From Alphaproteobacteria bacterium (lineage in GTDB: Bacteria; Pseudomonadota; Alphaproteobacteria; Caulobacterales; Parvularculaceae), in NCBI GenBank assembly GCA_030433215.1, contig JAUIMC010000014.1:1-64000 (forward strand): a DNA stretch of 64,000 nt. Reading direction: 5' to 3'. Both the position numbers and the translations under genes were made by a program. The notes below the pieces were generated by a model that worked only from the letters and a program-made list of their open reading frames with translations, was not told the DNA's origin and made no database searches. Below are positions 43,495-53,014 of the stretch, piece by piece; the first letter of the stretch is position 1; each line of letters begins with the position of its first letter.

Positions 43495-44670
43495 TCAGCG
43501 GAGCCGCACGAATTCGATCTCGGCGCCGACGTCTAGCGCGGGGGCGTGGGCCGGACGGCGGATCAGCGCATTCGCGGCGGCAAAAGGCAGAAGCAGCGAG
43601 CTGTCCTGATTGGGCGCGGGGGCCGCTTCGCCGTCTTTGACCTGCGCGCGCAGATAGGCCTCGCGGCCGCCATTGGCGCCAATCGGCGCGGCGAGCCGCG
43701 CCTTAGCGAAAGGCGCCGCCCATGTCTCGCCGGCAAGCTTGCGCACCAGCGGCTGCGCGAAAAGCGCGGCGGTGACGATCGCCGACGCAGGATTGCCGGG
43801 CAGACCGACAACGCGCGCGCCTTTTAACGCGCCGCACCATGTTGGCTTGCCGGGCCGAACGGCGACTTTTTCAAAACGGATCTCGCCGCCTTCTTTCGCG
43901 AAGGCCGATTTCACATAGTCGTAATCGCCCACGGAAGCGCCGCCGACAGGAATGATTACATCCGCATCCGCGCCGCGCTGGAAATAGCCGCGGATCGCTT
44001 CTTCGTTATCGGACGCGCAGCCGAGATAGACGGCTTCGCCGCCCCAGGCGCCGATCATGGCGGAAAGGGCGTAGTGATTGGAATTGATGATCTGCCCCGG
44101 CTCCAGAATGGCGCCGGGCTCCATCAGTTCGTCGCCATTGGAAAAGACCACGACCTTGGGGCGGCGGTAAACGGAAACGCTGGCGATGTTCGCAGCGGCG
44201 AAGATCGCGCCGTGCATCTCGTGCAGCCGCTCGCCCGCCTTGGCGAGTACGTCGCCTTCCCTGAAGTCGATGCCTGCGGCGCGAATATTGCGCGGTCTTT
44301 CCTGGGCTTCGTTAAGGGCGATCGTCTCGCCGTCGCGCGTCACGTCTTCCTGGATGACCACATGATCGGCGCCCTGCGGAACCGCGGCGCCGGTGAAGAT
44401 GCGTACGGCTTCGCCAACGCCAACCGAACCGGCAAATGGCGCGCCCGCCGGCGCCTCGCCAATGACCTTGAGCCGAGCGCCCGCTTTCATGCCGGCGAAG
44501 CGCACCGCATAGCCGTCCATCGCCGACGCGGAAAAAGGCGGCTGGGTGAGCCGGGCGATCACATCCTGCGCGGCGATACGGCCAGCGAGCGCGGAGAGCC
44601 CGACCTCTTCAGCGCCGAGCGGACCTGCACTTTCGGTGACGGCGGCGATGGCTTCCTCGACGCTCAGCAT
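43495..44670 (-). CDS. moeA: Molybdopterin molybdenumtransferase MoeA
   Basis: 391 residues. MoeA N-terminal and linker domains with QPPFSASAMDGYAVRF, the central MoCF domain with PVGGASVGDYD, and a C-terminal beta domain. It inserts molybdate into adenylated molybdopterin. It starts 3 bp after moaC and abuts mobA. Confidence 0.95.
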   Translation of the reverse strand: MLSVEEAIAAVTESAGPLGAEEVGLSALAGRIAAQDVIARLTQPPFSASAMDGYAVRFAGMKAGARLKVIGEAPAGAPFAGSVGVGEAVRIFTGAAVPQGADHVVIQEDVTRDGETIALNEAQERPRNIRAAGIDFREGDVLAKAGERLHEMHGAIFAAANIASVSVYRRPKVVVFSNGDELMEPGAILEPGQIINSNHYALSAMIGAWGGEAVYLGCASDNEEAIRGYFQRGADADVIIPVGGASVGDYDYVKSAFAKEGGEIRFEKVAVRPGKPTWCGALKGARVVGLPGNPASAIVTAALFAQPLVRKLAGETWAAPFAKARLAAPIGANGGREAYLRAQVKDGEAAPAPNQDSSLLLPFAAANALIRRPAHAPALDVGAEIEFVRLR

Positions 44671-44673
44671 GGC

Positions 44674-45156
<483 letters not shown>

Positions 45157-45171
45157 TTATTTTTCCATCAA

Positions 45172-45702
45172 CTATTTTTCGGTGAGCCGGGGCATCAGTT
45201 CCACAAGATTGCAGGGTTTGTGGCGGGCATCGAGCTGATGGGAAATCACCTTGTCCCAGCCGTCCTTGCAGGCGCCGTTGGAGCCCGGCAGGCAGAACAG
45301 GAATGTGCCCTTCGCAACGCCGCCGCAGGCGCGCGATTGCAGCGTCGACAGGCCGACGCTCTCATAGCTGACCATATGAAAGATCACCGAAAAGCCTTCG
45401 ATCTCTTTTTCGAAAAGCGGCCGGACGGCTTCGACGGTCACGTCGCGGCCGGTCAGCCCGGTGCCGCCTGTCGAGATGACGACATCGACATTTGGGTCCT
45501 CGATCCAGCCGCCGACAATTTCCCTGATGGCGTCTACATCATCGCGCACGAGCTCGCGTGCGGCAAGCTGGTGGCCCGCCGCCTCGATGCGCTGCTGAAG
45601 GAGATCGCCGGAGGTGTCATTGGCGCGGGTGCGCGTGTCGGTGACGGTCAGCACCGCGATGCGCACCGGCTTGAACTCGAGCTCTTCGTTAATGCCGTGC
45701 AT
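45172..45702 (-). CDS. moaB: Molybdenum cofactor biosynthesis protein MoaB/MogA family
   Basis: 176 residues with the MoCF-fold signature STGGTGLTGRDVT and the substrate site LFCLPGSNGAC. It adenylates molybdopterin ahead of molybdenum insertion by MoeA. In the middle of the compact moa run, 2 bp after moaE. Confidence 0.92.
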   Translation of the reverse strand: MHGINEELEFKPVRIAVLTVTDTRTRANDTSGDLLQQRIEAAGHQLAARELVRDDVDAIREIVGGWIEDPNVDVVISTGGTGLTGRDVTVEAVRPLFEKEIEGFSVIFHMVSYESVGLSTLQSRACGGVAKGTFLFCLPGSNGACKDGWDKVISHQLDARHKPCNLVELMPRLTEK

Positions 45703-45704
45703 GC

Positions 45705-46169
45705 TTATCCCTTCCGGCCCTTTTCTTTCCAGCGGGCCGCATCCTTATAATCCGCATCGCGGGGCTCGATCCATGCCTCGCCGTCCTCGCGGATTTCCTT
45801 TTTCCAGAACATGGCTTCGGTCTTCAGATAATCCATGAGGAAATCCGCCGCCTCGAAGGCTTCGCGGCGATGCGCGGCGGCGACGCAGACCATGACGATA
45901 GGCTCGCCGGGGCGCAGTTCGCCCACCCGGTGAATGATCAGCGCATCGTCAATCGCCCATCGTTTCCGCGCCTGTTCCTCAATCTCCGCAATGGAGCGCT
46001 CAGTGACGCCCGGATAATGCTCGAGATAGAGCCCTGAAACTGTTTTGTCGGCCGCGCTTTCGCGCACTTTGCCTAAAAAACTGACGACGGCCCCGGCGGC
46101 GCCCGCCCTGGTCTCGAAGACGGAGAGCTCCGCGCCGGGATCGAAGGGATCTGCACTGACACGGATCAT
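45705..46169 (-). CDS. moaE: Molybdopterin synthase catalytic subunit MoaE
   Basis: 154 residues. The conserved FLGKVRES block, HYPG, and the active-site region CVAAAHRREAFEA, then KTEAMFWKKE with the catalytic lysine. It forms the heterotetramer with MoaD that sulfurates cyclic pyranopterin monophosphate. It follows moaD by 5 bp. Confidence 0.94.
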   Translation of the reverse strand: MIRVSADPFDPGAELSVFETRAGAAGAVVSFLGKVRESAADKTVSGLYLEHYPGVTERSIAEIEEQARKRWAIDDALIIHRVGELRPGEPIVMVCVAAAHRREAFEAADFLMDYLKTEAMFWKKEIREDGEAWIEPRDADYKDAARWKEKGRKG

Positions 46170-46174
46170 GGGGC

Positions 46175-46426
46175 TTATCCCCCGCTCACCGGCGGCAAAA
46201 AGGCGATCTCGTCTTCATCGCCGATAGCGGCGTTCCGCTCCGCCACGAGTTCGTTGACGATATAGCGCACGGATTTTTCGCTGAGCGCCTGACCGAGCGC
46301 CGCGTCATCGCGCCCGAGCGCCGTCACGAGGTCGCCGATGGTTTGCGTTTCAGAACCGAGCGCCACATTGCGCGTGCGGGCGCCGGCGGCGTCCGCCAGT
46401 TTGCCGAAGAACAAAATGCGCGCCAT
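46175..46426 (-). CDS. moaD: Molybdopterin synthase sulfur carrier subunit MoaD
   Basis: 83 residues with the ubiquitin-like fold and the required C-terminal Gly-Gly (PPVSGG), which carries the thiocarboxylate. Its partner MoaE is encoded 5 bp downstream. It follows moaA by 3 bp. Confidence 0.92.
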   Translation of the reverse strand: MARILFFGKLADAAGARTRNVALGSETQTIGDLVTALGRDDAALGQALSEKSVRYIVNELVAERNAAIGDEDEIAFLPPVSGG

Positions 46427-46429
46427 GGC

Positions 46430-47440
46430 TCAGCCTCCCGTGACGGACATATGCCGCGCCACGGCGGGCGCCGCGCCGCGTTCGGAAATATCAAAGCCGT
46501 GCCGTTCGGGTTTCTTGAGCATCGCCCGGTCGAGCGCCGCGTTCAGCGCTTCGTCAGGGTTTTCTCCGCGCATGGCCGCGCGCAAATCGATCTTGTCGCC
46601 ATGGCCGAGGCACATATAGATCTCGCCGGTGCAGGTGACGCGCACGCGATTGCAGCCGGCGCAGAAATTATTGGTGAGCGGCGTAATCAGGCCGAGAACG
46701 CCGCCGGTCTCCTCGACCTTCACATAGCGCGCCGGACCGCCAGTCTTCTTGTCCATAGGCGTCAGCGTCCAGCGCGCGGCAAGCGCCTCCTGCACGGCGG
46801 TGAGCGGCAAATACTGGTCGACGCGGTCGCCGTCGATCTCGCCGAGCGGCATCACCTCGATCAGCGTCATCTCCATGCCCCGGCCATGGGCCCATTCCAT
46901 CATGGGCGCGATCTCGTTCTCGTTTACGCCTTTCAGCGCCACGGTGTTGATCTTGACCTCGAGCCCCGCATCCTGCGCCGCATCAAGGCCCTTCAGGACC
47001 TGGGACAGCCGGTCGCGGCGGGTCAGTTGTTCGAATTTCGTATCGTCCAGCGTGTCGAGCGAGACATTGATGCGCTTCACGCCGAGCGAGCGCAGTACAT
47101 CCGCATGGTGGACAAGCTGCGTCCCGTTGGTGGTCAGCGTCAGCTCGTCGAAGTCGCCTTTTTCGAGCCGGCGCCCCAGCCGCGCCATCAGGGTCATGAT
47201 GTCCCGGCGCACCAGGGGCTCGCCGCCGGTGACGCGGATTTTCTTCACGCCGCGATCAATGAAGGCCCCTGCAAGCCGCTCGAGTTCCTCGAGCGACAGC
47301 ACGTCCCGCTTGGGAAGGAACGTCATGTCCTCCGCCATGCAGTAGGTGCAGCGCAGATCGCACCGGTCCGTCACCGAAAGGCGCAGATAGGTGATCTGGC
47401 GTCCGAAGGTATCTCTGAGCGAATTCATGGGGCTAGACAT
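46430..47440 (-). CDS. moaA: GTP 3',8-cyclase MoaA
   Basis: 336-residue radical SAM enzyme with the N-terminal cluster CDLRCTYC (CxxxCxxC) and the C-terminal second cluster FCAGCNRVRVTCTG. The usual C-terminal GG pair needed for activity is present as TGG. It starts Moco synthesis from GTP. It is the first gene of the moa-moe-mob run. An alternative ATG four codons downstream (47428) is possible; neither has a strong ribosome-binding site, so it may be translated from a short leader. Confidence 0.95.
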   Translation of the reverse strand: MSSPMNSLRDTFGRQITYLRLSVTDRCDLRCTYCMAEDMTFLPKRDVLSLEELERLAGAFIDRGVKKIRVTGGEPLVRRDIMTLMARLGRRLEKGDFDELTLTTNGTQLVHHADVLRSLGVKRINVSLDTLDDTKFEQLTRRDRLSQVLKGLDAAQDAGLEVKINTVALKGVNENEIAPMMEWAHGRGMEMTLIEVMPLGEIDGDRVDQYLPLTAVQEALAARWTLTPMDKKTGGPARYVKVEETGGVLGLITPLTNNFCAGCNRVRVTCTGEIYMCLGHGDKIDLRAAMRGENPDEALNAALDRAMLKKPERHGFDISERGAAPAVARHMSVTGG

Positions 47441-47508
47441 ACCACGCAGGTAAGAAGTCCGGCAAATGAGCGCAAGCGCGCATTTTTCCGGCCCAGACCC
47501 TTTAACTC

Positions 47509-47546
47509 CCGGTGCGCGGCAACCTTAACAGGTCGCCGCGCACCGG
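47509..47546 (-). terminator. Large hairpin between fhs and moaA
   Basis: Perfect 12-bp stem CCGGTGCGCGGC with its complement. The 14-nt loop can itself pair (CCT with AGG). It lies 22-59 bp after the fhs stop codon and about 70 bp before moaA. It probably separates the fhs and moa transcripts, though a T-tract is lacking. Confidence 0.6.
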
Positions 47547-47567
47547 CATAACAATAGCAAAGGCTCT

Positions 47568-49268
47568 TTAAGCCAGTCCGACGATCTGGCCGTCCGGACC
47601 GAGGCCGATTTCGAGCGCCGCCGGTTTTTTCGGCAGGCCCGGCATGGTCATGATGTCGCCGCAGACCGCCACGACGAACCCTGCACCTGCGGAAAGCCGA
47701 GCCTCGCGCACTTCCAGCGTGTGGTCCGACGGCGCGCCGAGATTGCCCGGGTCCGTGGAGAAGCTGTATTGCGTCTTGGCGATGCACACGGGAACGTGAC
47801 CGAAGCCGAGCTCCTCAAACTCCTTGAGGCTGCTCGCCGCCGCCTTGGAGAGCGAGATGCCCGACGCGCCGTAAATCTCTTTCGCGACAGTTTCGATCTT
47901 CTTCGCGAGCGGGGTGTCGTCCGGATAAAGCAGCTTGCCGTCGCTCTTGCCCTTGTCGAGCTCTTCCTTGACCGCGGTCGCAAGATCGGCCGCGCCCTTG
48001 CCGCCTTCCGCCCAGTGTTTGGACAGGACGACCTTGACGCCGAGTTCTTCGCCAAGCTTTTTGATCACCGCAACCTCTTCATCCGTATCGTGAATGAAGT
48101 GGTTGATGGCGACGACCGGGTTGAGGCCGTATTTTTTTAAGTTGGTGATGTGGCGCTTGAGGTTGACCGAGCCTTTTTCGACCGCGCCCGGATTGGCGGC
48201 GCCAAGGTCGCCCTTGGCGACGCCGCCCTGCATTTTCAGCGCGCGCACGGTGGCGACCAGCACCACGGCGTCCGGCCAAAGGCCCGACTGGCGGCATTTG
48301 ATGTCGAGGAATTTTTCCGCGCCGAGATCCGCGCCGAAGCCGGCTTCGGTCACGACCACATCGGCGAGTTTCAGCGCCGTCTTGGTCGCCATCACCGAGT
48401 TGCAGCCATGGGCGATGTTGGCGAACGGTCCGCCATGGATGAAGGCCGGGTTGTGTTCGATGGTCTGGACGAGGTTCGGTTGCAGCGCGTCTTTCAGGAG
48501 CACCGCCATGGCGCCGTCGGCGCCGATGTCGCCCGCCGTCACCGGCGTCTTGTCGCGGCGCCGGCCGATGATGATTTTCGACAGCCGGTCCTGAAGGTCG
48601 GCGATGTCATTGGCGAGACAGAGTATCGCCATGATCTCGGACGCGACGGTGATGTCGAAGCCGTTCTCGCGCGGCACGCCGTTGGCCGGTCCGCCAAGAC
48701 CGATGACGATGTTGCGCAGCGCCCGGTCGTTCATGTCGACAACGCGGCGGAAGGTGACCCGGCGCGGGTCGATGTCCTGTTCGTTGCCCCAATAGATGTG
48801 GTTGTCGATCAGCGCGGCGAGCAGCGAGTGCGCCGAAGTGATGGCGTGGAAGTCGCCGTTGAAGTGGAGGTTGATGTCCTCCATGGGAATGACCTGCGCG
48901 CGCCCGCCGCCGGCGGCGCCGCCCTTCATCCCGAAGCACGGGCCGAGGGAAGGTTCGCGCAAGCAGACCATGGCGTTGACGCCGATATGGTTGAGGCCGT
49001 CGGTGACGCCGACGCTGGTCGTCGTTTTGCCTTCTCCCGCCGGGGTCGGCGTGATGGCGGTGACGAGCACCAGCTTGCCGTTTTTGCGGTCTTTCACCGA
49101 GTTGATATAATCGAGGGAAACCTTCGCCTTGAAATGGCCGTAGGGGGCCAGCGCTTCGGGCGGCACGCCGAGGCGTTTTTCCGCCAACGGCAGGATCGGA
49201 TCCATTTTAGCCGCGCGCGCGATTTCAATGTCCGGAGCGCCCGGAGCGGGCAGATTATCTTGCGTCAT
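47568..49268 (-). CDS. fhs: Formate-tetrahydrofolate ligase
   Basis: 566 residues. P-loop-like ATP site [15 protein letters not shown], and the conserved blocks [16 protein letters not shown] FNGDFHAIT and [13 protein letters not shown]. It makes 10-formyl-THF from formate, ATP and THF. In sphingomonads the homologous LigH is needed for growth on methoxylated aromatics, where O-demethylation loads THF with C1 units. Proximity to formate dehydrogenase and the lig operon fits this role. A TGTATGT-ATA-ACATACA palindrome precedes it. Confidence 0.95.
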   Translation of the reverse strand: MTQDNLPAPGAPDIEIARAAKMDPILPLAEKRLGVPPEALAPYGHFKAKVSLDYINSVKDRKNGKLVLVTAITPTPAGEGKTTTSVGVTDGLNHIGVNAMVCLREPSLGPCFGMKGGAAGGGRAQVIPMEDINLHFNGDFHAITSAHSLLAALIDNHIYWGNEQDIDPRRVTFRRVVDMNDRALRNIVIGLGGPANGVPRENGFDITVASEIMAILCLANDIADLQDRLSKIIIGRRRDKTPVTAGDIGADGAMAVLLKDALQPNLVQTIEHNPAFIHGGPFANIAHGCNSVMATKTALKLADVVVTEAGFGADLGAEKFLDIKCRQSGLWPDAVVLVATVRALKMQGGVAKGDLGAANPGAVEKGSVNLKRHITNLKKYGLNPVVAINHFIHDTDEEVAVIKKLGEELGVKVVLSKHWAEGGKGAADLATAVKEELDKGKSDGKLLYPDDTPLAKKIETVAKEIYGASGISLSKAAASSLKEFEELGFGHVPVCIAKTQYSFSTDPGNLGAPSDHTLEVREARLSAGAGFVVAVCGDIMTMPGLPKKPAALEIGLGPDGQIVGLA

Positions 49269-49309
49269 GCGATAAATAGCCGGGTTTTCCGGCCCTCCCT
49301 TTGTTTGAT

Positions 49310-49326
49310 TGTATGTATAACATACA
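49310..49326. promoter_or_regulatory. Palindrome upstream of fhs, possible operator
   Basis: TGTATGT-ATA-ACATACA, perfect 7-bp arms, 42 nt upstream of the fhs start codon and 2 bp beyond the fdhD stop codon. In an otherwise GC-rich gene run its AT-richness suggests a promoter or operator that lets fhs be expressed apart from fds. Confidence 0.4.
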
Positions 49327-49327
49327 T

Positions 49328-50128
49328 TTATGGAACGGCGCGAACAAAACTGTTTCCGTCCCGGCAGTAAAGCGCAATATTTGCTTCCCGGGCCTTCGCG
49401 ATTGCGAAAGCCGTGGGTCCCGACACGCTGGCCACGGCGCGCACGCCAAGCCGCGCGGACTTCTCGATGATCTCATAGGAACACCGGCTCGACATCAACA
49501 CAAAGCCATCGGCCCTGTCCGCCCCGCTGCGGGCTAGGGCGCCAAGAAGCTTGTCGAGGGCGTTGTGGCGGCCGACATCCTCGCGGGCGAGAAGGATCTC
49601 GCCATGGAGCGACACCCAGGCGGCGCCGTGCACGGTTTTGGTGAGCTGGTTCAAGGGCTGCCAGTCGCGCAACTGCCCGAGGGCGCGCGTCAGCGCCTCC
49701 GGAGCGAGCGTCATCGCCTCCTCGCCCGCCTTGGGCAGCGTTTCGAAAAAGGTCTCGGCGTTTTCCAGCCCGCAGACGCCGCAGCCGGCCCGGCCCACGA
49801 GATTGCGCCGCTGCTGGCGGAGATCGAGACGCTCGAGCTTTTCCGGCGCAATGGCGATGTGAAGTTCTATGCCGCGCTCGCTCTGGTGAATGTCGACGGC
49901 GGAAATCTCTTCCGCCGCATCGACCACGCGTTCGGTCAGCGAAAAGCCGACGGAGAAGTCTTCCATGTCGGCGGGGCTCGCCAGCATCACCGCATAGTTG
50001 CGGCGGTTATAGACGAAGGCGACCGGCGTTTCCGCCGGCACGCGCCAGCGCCCGCCGCCGCCATCGCCTGTGATCGCCGTTTCGCGTTCGAGCGGCGGCG
50101 CCTCCCCGAGCGTCCTGAAGACCGTCAC
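49328..50128 (-). CDS. fdhD: Formate dehydrogenase accessory sulfurtransferase FdhD
   Basis: 266 residues from a GTG at 50128 with GGAG 5 nt upstream; a TTG at 50149 would add seven codons and overlap fdsA. The CxxC sulfur-transfer motif is in [13 protein letters not shown], and the C-terminal helix has [12 protein letters not shown]. FdhD moves sulfur from IscS to the molybdenum cofactor before insertion into formate dehydrogenase. It follows fdsA by one base, matching fdsC of the fds operon in Cupriavidus. Confidence 0.93.
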   Translation of the reverse strand: MTVFRTLGEAPPLERETAITGDGGGGRWRVPAETPVAFVYNRRNYAVMLASPADMEDFSVGFSLTERVVDAAEEISAVDIHQSERGIELHIAIAPEKLERLDLRQQRRNLVGRAGCGVCGLENAETFFETLPKAGEEAMTLAPEALTRALGQLRDWQPLNQLTKTVHGAAWVSLHGEILLAREDVGRHNALDKLLGALARSGADRADGFVLMSSRCSYEIIEKSARLGVRAVASVSGPTAFAIAKAREANIALYCRDGNSFVRAVP

Positions 50129-50129
50129 C

Positions 50130-52979
50130 CTACTCCGCGGGCTCGACAATGCCGCGCTCGAGAATGCGGCGCAGGTCCGGCGTCGTCGCTTCGTATTCTT
50201 CCTGCCATTCGGACTTGTGGTTCGCCGGCGTGATCTCGACGGCGGTCACTTTGTATTCCGGACAGTTCGTGGCCCAGTCGGAGTTTTCCGTCGTCACCAC
50301 ATTCGCCCCGCTCTCCGGGTGGTGGAAGGTCGTGTAAACAACGCCCGGCGCCACGCGTTCGGAGATTTTGGCGCGCAGGGTCGTCTCGCCCTTGCGGCTG
50401 CGGATCGAGACCCAGTGGCCTTCATGAACGCCGCGCGCCTCGGCGTCCGACGGATGGATTTCAAGCACGTCTTCATCGTGCCAGTCGCTGTTCTGGGTGC
50501 GGCGCGTCTGCGCGCCCACATTGTATTGCGACAGGATCCGGCCGGTCGTCAGGATCAGCGGGAATTTGCGGTTGGTTTTCTCCGTCGTCGGAACATATTC
50601 GGTAAGAACGAAATGGCCCTTGCCGCGAACGAACTCGCCGATATGCATGACAGGCGTGCCGTCCGGCGCCGCTTCATTGCATGGCCACTGAACGCTGCCT
50701 TTTTCGTCGAGAATCTTGAAGGAAACGCCCGAGAAAGTCGGCGTCAGCCGCGCGATCTCGTCCATGATTTGCGAGGCGCTTTCATACGGCATCTTGTAGC
50801 CCATGGCCTCGGACAATGCGGCGGTGATGCGCCACTCTTCCAAGCCCTGCTGGGGTTTGATCGCCGGGCGCACCCGGTTGATGCGGCGCTCGGCGTTGAT
50901 GAACGTGCCGTCTTTTTCAAGGAACGAGGTCCCCGGCAGGAAGACATGCGCAAAACGCGCCGTCTCGTTGAGGAAGAGGTCCTGCACGATGAGGCATTCA
51001 AGCGAGGAAAGCGCTTCCTCCACATGATGGGTGTTGGGGTCGGACTGGGCGATATCCTCGCCTTGCACATACATGCCCTTGTATTTGCCGGCGATCGCGG
51101 CATCGAACATGTTAGGAATGCGGAAGCCCGGCTCGGGATCGAGTTCGACGCCCCAGGCGCCTTCGAATTCGCCGCGCACCGCATCGTCGGAAACCGAGCG
51201 ATAGCCGGGAAGTTCGTGCGGGAATGATCCCATGTCGCAGGAGCCTTGCACGTTGTTCTGGCCGCGCATGGGGTTCACGCCGACACCGAGGCGACCGATA
51301 TTGCCGGTCGCCATGGCGAGGTTGGCCATGCCCATGACCATGGTCGAGCCCTGGCTGTGTTCGGTGACGCCGAGACCGTAATAGATCGCGCCATTGCCGC
51401 CGGTCGCATAAAGCCGCGCGGCGGCGCGAATGTCGTCAGCCGGAACGCCGGTGACTTCCGCCACGGTTTCCGGCGAGTTCACCGGATCGGCGGCGAAGTC
51501 GCGCCACTCTGCAAAACTGTCTTCCTCGCAGCGTTCCTTGACGAAGTCTTCGTCGAGAAGCCCTTCCGTCACCACCACATGGGCGAAGGCGTTGATGAGC
51601 GCGACATTGGTGCCGGGCTTCAATTGCAGGTGATAATCCGCCTCGATATGCGCCGTGCGCACGAGATCAATGGCGCGCGGGTCGGCGATAATAAGCTTCG
51701 CGCCCTCGCGCAGGCGGCGCTTCATCTGCGATCCGAAGACGGGATGCGCTTCGGTGGGGTTGGAGCCGATCACGACGATCACGTCGGCTTCTTCGACACT
51801 GTCGAAATGCTGCGTGCCCGCCGAGGTGCCGAAGGTCTGTTTCAGACCGTATCCGGTCGGCGAATGGCAAACACGCGCGCAGGTGTCGGTGTTGTTGTTG
51901 TGGAACGCCGCGCGGATCAATTTCTGAACGAGCCACACTTCTTCATTGGTGCAGCGCGAGGAGGTGATCCCGCCGATGGATTTGCGCCCATATTCCGCCT
52001 GGATGCCTTTCAGCTTGTCGGCGGCGTAAGAGATCGCCTCCTCCCAGCTTACTTCGCGCCAGGGATCGGTGATCTTGTCACGGATCATCGGGCTCGTGAT
52101 GCGGTCCTTGTGGGTGGCGTAGCCCCAGGCGAACCGACCCTTCACGCAGGAGTGGCCGTGATTAGCCTTGCCGTCCTTGTGCGGCGTCATGCGGATCACC
52201 TGATCGCCCCTGAGTTCGGCCTTGAACGAACATCCAACGCCGCAATAGGCGCAGGTGGTCAGCACCGTGCGGTCCGGCACGCCCTGCTCGACGACGCTTT
52301 TCTCCTGCAACGTGGCCGTCGGACAAGCCTGGACGCAAGCGCCGCAGGAAACGCATTCGGAATCGAAGAAGTTTGCGCCGCCGACGGCGACTTTCGAATT
52401 GAAGCCGCGGCCGTCAATGGTCAGCGCCAGCGTGCCCTGCACTTCGTCGCAGGCTCTGACGCAGCGCGAACAGACGATGCATTTCGACGGATCGAATTCG
52501 AAATAGGGATTGGAGACGTCCTTAGCCTGACCCAGATGGTTCTCGCCCTCATAGCCATAGCGCACTTCGCGCAGGCCCACGGCGCCCGCCATGTCCTGCA
52601 ATTCGCAATCGCCATTGTCGGAACAGGTGAGGCAGTCGAGCGGGTGATCGGAGATGTAAAGCTCCATGACGCCGCGGCGCAGCTTCGCCAGCCGGTCGGT
52701 CTGGGTATGGATCTTCATGCCCTCGCGCACCGGCGTGGTGCAGGAGGCCGGCGTGCCCTTGACGCCGTCGATCTCCACGAGACAGAGCCGACATGACCCG
52801 AACGATTTCATCATGTCGGTGGCGCAGAGTTTCGGGATGGAAATGCCGATCTCCGAGGCGGCGCGCATGACGCTCGCACCCTCCTCCACTTCAACATTGA
52901 ACCCGTCGATCTCCACCGTGACCTTTTTATCGGTCTTCGGTTTCGGGGTGCCGTAGTCTTTTTCTTTCAAGAGGGCCAT
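50130..52979 (-). CDS. fdsA: NAD-dependent formate dehydrogenase, molybdenum subunit FdsA
   Basis: 949 residues from the ATG at 52979. The NuoG-like N-terminus carries a [2Fe-2S] cluster (SCRLCLVEIDG), a His/Cys cluster (CLTCSDNGDCELQ) and two 4Fe-4S ferredoxin motifs (CIVCSRCVRAC, CVSCGACVQAC). A further 4Fe-4S cluster at CAYCGVGC precedes the bis-MGD domain, where TCARVCHSPTGYG supplies the Mo-ligating Cys; it is not a selenocysteine enzyme. It oxidises formate to CO2, passing electrons to FdsB and NAD. A longer open frame to 53243 is basic, unlike the family, and overlaps fdsB. Confidence 0.95.
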   Translation of the reverse strand: MALLKEKDYGTPKPKTDKKVTVEIDGFNVEVEEGASVMRAASEIGISIPKLCATDMMKSFGSCRLCLVEIDGVKGTPASCTTPVREGMKIHTQTDRLAKLRRGVMELYISDHPLDCLTCSDNGDCELQDMAGAVGLREVRYGYEGENHLGQAKDVSNPYFEFDPSKCIVCSRCVRACDEVQGTLALTIDGRGFNSKVAVGGANFFDSECVSCGACVQACPTATLQEKSVVEQGVPDRTVLTTCAYCGVGCSFKAELRGDQVIRMTPHKDGKANHGHSCVKGRFAWGYATHKDRITSPMIRDKITDPWREVSWEEAISYAADKLKGIQAEYGRKSIGGITSSRCTNEEVWLVQKLIRAAFHNNNTDTCARVCHSPTGYGLKQTFGTSAGTQHFDSVEEADVIVVIGSNPTEAHPVFGSQMKRRLREGAKLIIADPRAIDLVRTAHIEADYHLQLKPGTNVALINAFAHVVVTEGLLDEDFVKERCEEDSFAEWRDFAADPVNSPETVAEVTGVPADDIRAAARLYATGGNGAIYYGLGVTEHSQGSTMVMGMANLAMATGNIGRLGVGVNPMRGQNNVQGSCDMGSFPHELPGYRSVSDDAVRGEFEGAWGVELDPEPGFRIPNMFDAAIAGKYKGMYVQGEDIAQSDPNTHHVEEALSSLECLIVQDLFLNETARFAHVFLPGTSFLEKDGTFINAERRINRVRPAIKPQQGLEEWRITAALSEAMGYKMPYESASQIMDEIARLTPTFSGVSFKILDEKGSVQWPCNEAAPDGTPVMHIGEFVRGKGHFVLTEYVPTTEKTNRKFPLILTTGRILSQYNVGAQTRRTQNSDWHDEDVLEIHPSDAEARGVHEGHWVSIRSRKGETTLRAKISERVAPGVVYTTFHHPESGANVVTTENSDWATNCPEYKVTAVEITPANHKSEWQEEYEATTPDLRRILERGIVEPAE

Positions 52980-53014
52980 TTCGCCTTCTCCAATCCGCCG
53001 CTTCGCGGCTTGTT

